Source: JAYPWI01 sp038135065 (lineage in GTDB: Bacteria > Actinomycetota > Acidimicrobiia > Acidimicrobiales > Poriferisodalaceae). From it: a stretch of 64,000 nucleotides of DNA. The translations under genes and the position numbers were made by a program. Location of the stretch: assembly GCA_038135065.1 (NCBI GenBank), contig JAYPWI010000015.1, positions 26,665 to 90,664 of the forward strand, read 5' to 3'. The notes beneath the pieces are model-generated. The model did not search any database. It was not told the DNA's origin and saw nothing but the letters and a program-made list of their open reading frames with translations. The first letter of the stretch is position 1. The number at the start of each line of letters is the position of its first letter. Of this stretch, positions 59,396 through 64,000 are shown piece by piece.

Positions 59396-59437
59396 TCGGT
59401 GGGTCCAGCATAGGGAGGCCACGACGGGACCCACCGA
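59396..59437. promoter_or_regulatory. 11-bp inverted repeat between the redoxin and phosphatase genes
   Basis: TCGGTGGGTCC (59396-59406) and GGACCCACCGA (59427-59437) are perfect reverse complements around a 20-bp spacer, filling most of the 75-bp divergent gap. It is a strong operator candidate. TATGCT on the minus strand at 59412-59407 lies inside and could be the redoxin -10. Confidence 0.6.
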
Positions 59438-59455
59438 CGCGTAGGCTCGGCCGCC

Positions 59456-60154
59456 GTGTCCGACGAAGAAACCCCCCGCACCCCGATCGACCGTGCCTTC
59501 CTCACCGACGATCCCCACCGCACCGAGCTCATCCTCGTTCGTCATGGCCAGCAGGACTTTCCGAGTCAGGACGCAGCGGTCGAGGACTGGCGGGACCCCC
59601 CGTTGACCGACCTCGGGGAGCGTCAGGCCGCTGCGGCGGGGCGGGCCCTGGCCGACGAGGGGATCGCCGCCGTGTATTCGTCGCGGCTGTTGCGGGCCCA
59701 CCGCACCGGGATGGCGGTGGCGGAGGCCCATGGCCTGGAGGTTCAGGTCCTCGAGTCGCTGGCCGAGGTCCACATGTTCGGTTACCTCCAACCACACGAG
59801 CGACCGCTCGACCGGATCAGCGAGACCGAGCTCGAGGGTGCCCGGCGCCGCTTCGCCCGAGAGCGCCGGTGGGAGGTCTATCCCTTCACCGAATCGAGCA
59901 TCGACTTCCGCCGTCGGGTGGCGAACAGCATCGAGGGCATCGTGGCCGCCCACCCGGGTGAGAAGGTGGTGGTGGCCTGCCACGGTGGGGTGATCAACGC
60001 CTACGTCGCCGACTTCGTGGGGATCGACGCCGACATGTTCTTCCGACCCGCCCACGCCTCGATCCACCGGGTCCTCGCTCGACACGAGCGGCGGGTCGTC
60101 CTCGCCCTCAACGAGCTCTCCCATCTGCGACAGGACGACCTGCTCTCCTTCTGA
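59456..60154 (+). CDS. Histidine phosphatase (phosphoglycerate-mutase-like) family protein
   Basis: This 232-residue protein has LILVRHGQQDFPSQ (RHG catalytic His), YSSRLLRAHRTGMAVAEAHGL, the acid region LAEVHMFGY, and the C-terminal VVACHGGVINAYVADFVGI with the second catalytic His. It belongs to the PhoE/Gpm-like branch 1 phosphatases. The substrate is unknown. GTG 59456 begins shortly after the inverted repeat of the divergent redoxin gene. Confidence 0.88.
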   Translation: MSDEETPRTPIDRAFLTDDPHRTELILVRHGQQDFPSQDAAVEDWRDPPLTDLGERQAAAAGRALADEGIAAVYSSRLLRAHRTGMAVAEAHGLEVQVLESLAEVHMFGYLQPHERPLDRISETELEGARRRFARERRWEVYPFTESSIDFRRRVANSIEGIVAAHPGEKVVVACHGGVINAYVADFVGIDADMFFRPAHASIHRVLARHERRVVLALNELSHLRQDDLLSF

Positions 60155-60224
60155 GTCGGTAGATCGCGCCCACCGGGCTGGGGCGGCCCGGCGGGAACCT
60201 CGTCGATCTGCCAGCCTGGTCGTC

Positions 60225-61073
60225 GTGAGCGATCCACTCGATGCCCTGATCTCCGCACTGTCCCCGAGTCCCGCCGGCCCCGACCTGTTCGACGGACCAC
60301 CCTCGGGCCACAGCGAGTTCGGCCTGTACGGCGGGCACCAACTCGGTCAGGCGGTCGCCGCGGCGCGGGGCACGGTGGAGCCAGAACGCAACCTGGACTC
60401 CATCCACGCCCACTTCCTGCGGGGCGGGGACGGCACCAGACCCGTTCGCTACGAGGTCGATCGGGTGCGAGACGGCCGGGCCTTCTGCACCCGGCGGGTC
60501 ACGGCCAGCCAGGACGATGCCCAGATCTTCACCATGACCGCCTCGTTCCACAGTCCCGAGGAGGGCAACGGCCTCATCTCGCCCGAACCACCCGAGGGCC
60601 TCACCCCGCCCGAGCAGCTGCCCAGCTTTGCGGAGTGCATCGCCGAGGTCGGGCCCATCTTCGGGGAGGAATGGTCGCTGAGCCCCCGTCCCACCGAGTA
60701 CCGCATCGCTCATGCACCCTGGGCTCCCACCGGTCCGTCGCTCCGGGGTGGCATCGACTACTGGTTCCGGACACCTCGGCCGGTCGATGGGCCAGTGGGG
60801 CTCCACGAGGCTCTCATGGCCTACATGAGCGACGACTGCCTGGCCGACGTCGTGCTCGTTCCCTATGGCCGGACGTGGGGGTCCGAGGGGACCATGATGG
60901 TCAGCCTCGACCATGCGATGTGGTTCCATCAGCCGGCTCGGGTGGACGACTGGATCTATGTCGAACAGTGGCCGGATGTGGCAACGGGGGCCCGGGGACT
61001 GGCCCACAGCCGCATGTGGCAGGACGGGCGCCTGGTGGCCTCGTGTGCCCAGGAGGCCCTGGTCAGGTTCTGA
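60225..61073 (+). CDS. Acyl-CoA thioesterase II-like (TesB) double-hotdog protein
   Basis: This 282-residue protein is a TesB-type double hotdog. It has YGGHQLGQAVAAARGTV, HSPEEGNGL, and MMVSLDHAMWFHQPARVDDWIYVEQ with the catalytic Asp in SLDHAMWFH, plus CAQEALVRF with the catalytic Gln at the C-terminus. It hydrolyses medium to long-chain acyl-CoA. ATG/GTG start: GTG 60225 used. Stop convergent with the CoA-transferase gene 12 bp away. Confidence 0.9.
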   Translation: MSDPLDALISALSPSPAGPDLFDGPPSGHSEFGLYGGHQLGQAVAAARGTVEPERNLDSIHAHFLRGGDGTRPVRYEVDRVRDGRAFCTRRVTASQDDAQIFTMTASFHSPEEGNGLISPEPPEGLTPPEQLPSFAECIAEVGPIFGEEWSLSPRPTEYRIAHAPWAPTGPSLRGGIDYWFRTPRPVDGPVGLHEALMAYMSDDCLADVVLVPYGRTWGSEGTMMVSLDHAMWFHQPARVDDWIYVEQWPDVATGARGLAHSRMWQDGRLVASCAQEALVRF

Positions 61074-61085
61074 CCCTCGGATGGG

Positions 61086-62249
61086 TCAGGCGACGATCCC
61101 GTCGGCCCGCAGGGCGGCGATGGCCGTTGCGTCGAGGCCCAACTCGCCCAGCACCTCGTCGGTGTGCTGGCCCTTGCCGGGTGCGTGCCGGGTCAATGCG
61201 GTCGGCGTCCCGCTGTAGCGGGCTGGTGGCCGGGCGGTGCGGATACGACCGGCTGTGGGGTGGTGGTCCTCGATGATGGTGCCGTTGTGGTGGATCTGGG
61301 GGTCGTCGAAGACTTCCTGTCGGCTCAGCACGGGGGCCGAGGGCACGTCGGCCTCGCGCAGCGCTGCCAGCACTTCTGCGGTGCCGAGCTTGGCGAGGGC
61401 AGCACCGAACTCCTCTCGCATGGCCACTGCGTTCTTGACCCTGGCGAAGCGATCGGAGAAACGTGGGTCGTCGGCCAGGTCCGGTCTGCCGATGGCCCGG
61501 CACGCTCCCTGGTACTGCTGGAAGTTCACCCAGTTGGCGGCGATCTGACCGTCCCGGGTGTCCCATGGCATGTACCAGTCCGAGTAGGTGGGGACCGGTT
61601 CGGCCTCGGGAACGGTCTCGTTCCAGTAGGCCTCCACGAACAGGGAGGCCACTGTTGCGTCGAGCAGGTTCACCTCGACGTGTTGACCTCCCGCCCCGTT
61701 GGCCCGTGCCACCAGGGCCGACAACACACCCATGGCACCGGTCATGGCCGTCGTCTTGTCGGCCACCACCGTGCGGACGAAGTCGCCGTTCTGGCTCTCG
61801 GCCATCCCTGAACGGGCCTGGATGATGGGGTCGTACACAGGTTGGTCGGAGTAGGGCCCGGTGGGTCCGTACCCCGAGACCGAGAGGTAGACCAGGTCTG
61901 GGTTGCGGGCTGACAGGGCGTCGTAACCGATCCCCAGTCGCTGGGCGACCCCTGGCCTGAAGTTCTGGACGAAGACGTCGGCTCGGTCCACCAGCTGCAA
62001 CAGGATGTCCCGCCCGGTCGGGGTCCGGATGTCGAGGTCGATGGACCGCTTGTTGCGATGCAGTTGTACCCACGTCCCCGACTGGTCACCGATGGTGGCC
62101 CCGGTGAGGCGCATCACGTCGGGTACGCCCACCTTCTCCACCATGACGACCTCCGCACCCTGCTCGGCCAGCCAGGTCGACGCGTAGGGGCCCGCAACGG
62201 CACCCGATACGTCGACGACCCTGATGCCGGCCAACGGCCCCTCGCCCAC
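61086..62249 (-). CDS. CaiB/BaiF (family III) CoA transferase
   Basis: This 387-residue family III CoA-transferase has LAGIRVVDVSGAVAGPYASTWLAEQGAEVVMVEK at the N-terminus (key residues Gly-Pro and the Asp-x-Gly loops), NKRSIDLDI, VFVQNFRPGVAQRLG, and SGYGPTGPYSDQPVYDPIIQARSGM, where the Asp before PIIQ is the catalytic carboxylate. Substrate CoA pair unknown; related families act on formyl-, succinyl- or alkylsuccinyl-CoA. GTG 62249 follows GAGGGGGACAAC. Confidence 0.9.
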   Translation of the reverse strand: MGEGPLAGIRVVDVSGAVAGPYASTWLAEQGAEVVMVEKVGVPDVMRLTGATIGDQSGTWVQLHRNKRSIDLDIRTPTGRDILLQLVDRADVFVQNFRPGVAQRLGIGYDALSARNPDLVYLSVSGYGPTGPYSDQPVYDPIIQARSGMAESQNGDFVRTVVADKTTAMTGAMGVLSALVARANGAGGQHVEVNLLDATVASLFVEAYWNETVPEAEPVPTYSDWYMPWDTRDGQIAANWVNFQQYQGACRAIGRPDLADDPRFSDRFARVKNAVAMREEFGAALAKLGTAEVLAALREADVPSAPVLSRQEVFDDPQIHHNGTIIEDHHPTAGRIRTARPPARYSGTPTALTRHAPGKGQHTDEVLGELGLDATAIAALRADGIVA

Positions 62250-62267
62250 GTTGTCCCCCTCTCGAGC

Positions 62268-63068
62268 TCAGCCGACGCTACCGCTCCCGATGCCCTCCAT
62301 GAAGGCCACCGTTGCCCTGTTCCACCCCTCGGGGTCGTGGGCATTGACTGCGTGGGAGGCCGGGAGATCCACCACCTCGATCCCCGGGACCAGGGCCACC
62401 CGGTGCAACAGATCCTGGAACCGTTCCTCGTCGGTGCCATTGGTCAGCAGGGTGGGTACCGCAATCTCGGTGAGGCGGTCCCCGAGGGGCAGTGAGTAGT
62501 TGGTGTACCGAAACGACCCGATGATCCCCTCGTCGGTGTGTTCGCCGAACTCCGATGCCAGCTCTGCCCGCACCGCCTCGGAGATCCGCCGGGACCGGCC
62601 CGGGTTGATCCAGCTGTCCCGAAGGATCTCCACCCCATGCTGCTCGACCTCGGCCACTCGCTCAGCGACCATGGTCCGGTTCCGCTCCTGCCACGTTTCG
62701 GGAACCGCGAAGGCGGATGAGGAGTTGGTGATGACCAGCCCGATCACCCGCTCGGGATGGGCCAGGGCGTAGTGCATCATCAGGGCGGCCCCCATCGATT
62801 GGCCGATCAGCCACACGGGGGCTCCGCCGAGTTGGTCGACGAGATGGTCGATCTCGTCGGCATAGGCCTCGGGCTCGTAGCGCGACGGATCGGCGGGGCT
62901 GGGGGAGCGGCCGTGCCCCCACAGTTCGATCACCACGGGCCGGCACACCGTCGACAGGGCAGGCAGGTTGTCGTCCCAGTACGAGCGGCTGCCCAGGGCC
63001 CCGTGGAGCAGCAAGGCATGGGGACCCGTTCCCGGGTGGATCACATGGTGCAGGTGCTCGTCGCTCAC
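62268..63068 (-). CDS. Alpha/beta hydrolase
   Basis: This 266-residue hydrolase has LLLHGALGSRSYWDD (oxyanion hole), LIGQSMGAALMMHYAL (nucleophile Ser in GQSMG) and a C-terminal His in LPASHAVNAHDPEGW. It resembles 3-oxoadipate enol-lactonase-like enzymes, but an esterase is equally likely. GTG 63068 overlaps the EamA-transporter stop as GTGA, so the two are cotranslated. Confidence 0.85.
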   Translation of the reverse strand: MSDEHLHHVIHPGTGPHALLLHGALGSRSYWDDNLPALSTVCRPVVIELWGHGRSPSPADPSRYEPEAYADEIDHLVDQLGGAPVWLIGQSMGAALMMHYALAHPERVIGLVITNSSSAFAVPETWQERNRTMVAERVAEVEQHGVEILRDSWINPGRSRRISEAVRAELASEFGEHTDEGIIGSFRYTNYSLPLGDRLTEIAVPTLLTNGTDEERFQDLLHRVALVPGIEVVDLPASHAVNAHDPEGWNRATVAFMEGIGSGSVG

Positions 63069-63970
63069 ACCGGCATCTTGGCAGGTGGCGCGGTCCGCAG
63101 GCCCGCCCATCCGTGGACCACCAGGGTTGCGACCACCACGGCTCCGCCCACCACCGTCAGACGGGGAAGGGGTTCGTCGACGACCAGGGCGGCCAGGATG
63201 GGACTGGCCGCCGTTTCTCCGAGCAGCAGCAGGGTGGTCTCGGGGCTCGAGAGGTAGCGGGCGGCTGCGGTCAGGCATCCCATGGCTACGGGCAGCACGA
63301 TCAGACCGAGCACCAGGATGGGGACCAGGTCGCCGTCGGACAGGTCGGGTGAGGTGCCGACGAGGGCCAGGGTTCCACAGCCGATGAACCCGCCGATGGC
63401 CGTGGTGGGCACCATGTCGACATGGCCCCGGGCCCGGATGATCGTCATGTTGATGGCCAACCCGATCGAGAGGGCGAGGGCCAGCACGTCCCCGCTGTTC
63501 GGGTCACCCTGCACCGAGGCGCCGACCGCGATGGCCACCCCGACCACGGCGATGGGCATGGCCACCAGGGTCCGTCTGGCCACCCGCTCGCCGAGGAAGG
63601 TCCGGCTCAGCAGGGCCGCCCACATGGGGGACAGGGCCAGGATGAGCAGGACGTTGGCCACCGACGTCCGGTCCACGGCCCCGACGAACAGCACGGTGCC
63701 GACGGCTGACCACACGCTGGCCACCAGCCCCCAGATACCGAGGGAGGCCAGCACCGAAACAAGGGTGCCCCGGTAGCGCAGGGCGAGGAACACCGAGATG
63801 GTGATGCCCAACAGCCCCGTCCGCCACATGGCGTTGGTCAGGCTGGGGGCGTCGACGAGGCGGATCAGGGTGGCGTCGGGAATGATCACCAGCACCCCGA
63901 TCGTGCCCAGCAGGAGGCCACGCTGGTGATCGGTCACCGGCGCATTGTCGCCGGTTCCGGTGAGCGACAC
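63065..63970 (-). CDS. EamA/DMT-family transporter
   Basis: This 301-residue membrane protein has about ten hydrophobic segments arranged as two EamA repeats. LILALSPMWAALLSRTFLGERVARRTLVAM is the end of repeat one (key residues: P, R-x-F-L-x-E) and LLLGETAASPILAALVVDEPLPRLTVVGG of repeat two, the standard DMT exporter signatures. GTG 63970 is the assumed start; it is 30 bp from the window edge and an upstream start is possible. Substrate unknown. Confidence 0.87.
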   Translation of the reverse strand: MSLTGTGDNAPVTDHQRGLLLGTIGVLVIIPDATLIRLVDAPSLTNAMWRTGLLGITISVFLALRYRGTLVSVLASLGIWGLVASVWSAVGTVLFVGAVDRTSVANVLLILALSPMWAALLSRTFLGERVARRTLVAMPIAVVGVAIAVGASVQGDPNSGDVLALALSIGLAINMTIIRARGHVDMVPTTAIGGFIGCGTLALVGTSPDLSDGDLVPILVLGLIVLPVAMGCLTAAARYLSSPETTLLLLGETAASPILAALVVDEPLPRLTVVGGAVVVATLVVHGWAGLRTAPPAKMPV

Positions 63971-64000
63971 CTACTTCGCAGGGCTGGTCGATCAGCGCAG

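Noticed and set aside
1..64000. tRNA genes, CRISPR arrays, insertion sequences, riboswitches
   Set aside because: I looked in all intergenic gaps for tRNA T-arms, evenly spaced repeats, transposase motifs and common riboswitch cores and saw none apart from the tRNA-like end of ssrA.
63971..64000. Gene fragment at the right edge
   Set aside because: Only 30 bases; no frame or motif can be supported.

Overview
The window is GC-rich, densely coding DNA from an actinobacterium. An Acidimicrobiia-like or mycobacteria-like lineage is my inference, from the LLM-class (F420-type) flavoproteins, the actinobacterial-style cysO-cysM pair, the MBL-rph-rdgB block, the paa catabolon, many crotonase, acyl-CoA dehydrogenase and CoA-transferase genes, frequent GTG starts, and many start/stop overlaps of the ATGA, GTGA and TGATG kind. 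I found no tRNA or rRNA gene, CRISPR array, transposase or integrase. No stretch over about 300 bases lacks a gene or the tmRNA.

Layout. 0.1-14.1 kb: ArsI/CadI-like dioxygenase, crotonases, CDF exporter, pgi, LLM oxidoreductase, two MFS transporters, alcohol dehydrogenase, zincin, and an operon of D-amino-acid oxidase, acyl-CoA dehydrogenase and hydrolase. 14.1-22.7 kb: a solitary RND pump, then the phenylacetyl-CoA epoxygenase operon paaABCDE with a downstream flavin monooxygenase and a divergent PaaX-type regulator. The regulator and operon flank a perfect 9-bp inverted repeat. 22.7-26.3 kb: MFS, LLM protein, ketopantoate reductase and an AhpD-like gene interrupted by an in-frame TGA. 26.4-29.0 kb: a small accessory-looking patch (HIT, HNH nuclease, frameshifted GIY-YIG nuclease, small hypothetical) next to ssrA. 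29.0-41.5 kb: core genes ssrA, smpB, cysO, cysM, MBL hydrolase, rph, rdgB, DSD1-type PLP enzyme, clpP, rpe, RNA methyltransferase and membrane proteins. 41.5-52.5 kb: orphan molybdenum hydroxylase large subunit, AGPS-like FAD oxidase, glyoxalase, cupin, LLM and hydrolase genes, YbaK. 52.5-64 kb: fused hydantoinase A/B, class-III aminotransferase, a redoxin interrupted by an in-frame TGA, TesB thioesterase, CaiB-type CoA transferase, hydrolase and EamA transporter.

Main result: two unrelated thiol-redox genes 33 kb apart each carry one in-frame TGA exactly at a catalytic cysteine position. One is an AhpD/CMD-fold protein with CxxU at 25964-25966. The other is a peroxiredoxin-like protein with UxxC, minus strand, 59299-59297. 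In each case the family-typical sequence resumes in the same frame. A stem-loop starts shortly after each TGA, with its apical loop about 20 nt downstream and a G near the loop start, as expected for bacterial SECIS elements. I read both as probable selenoproteins. No selA, selB, selC or selD gene is visible here, so the Sec machinery must be sought elsewhere in the genome.
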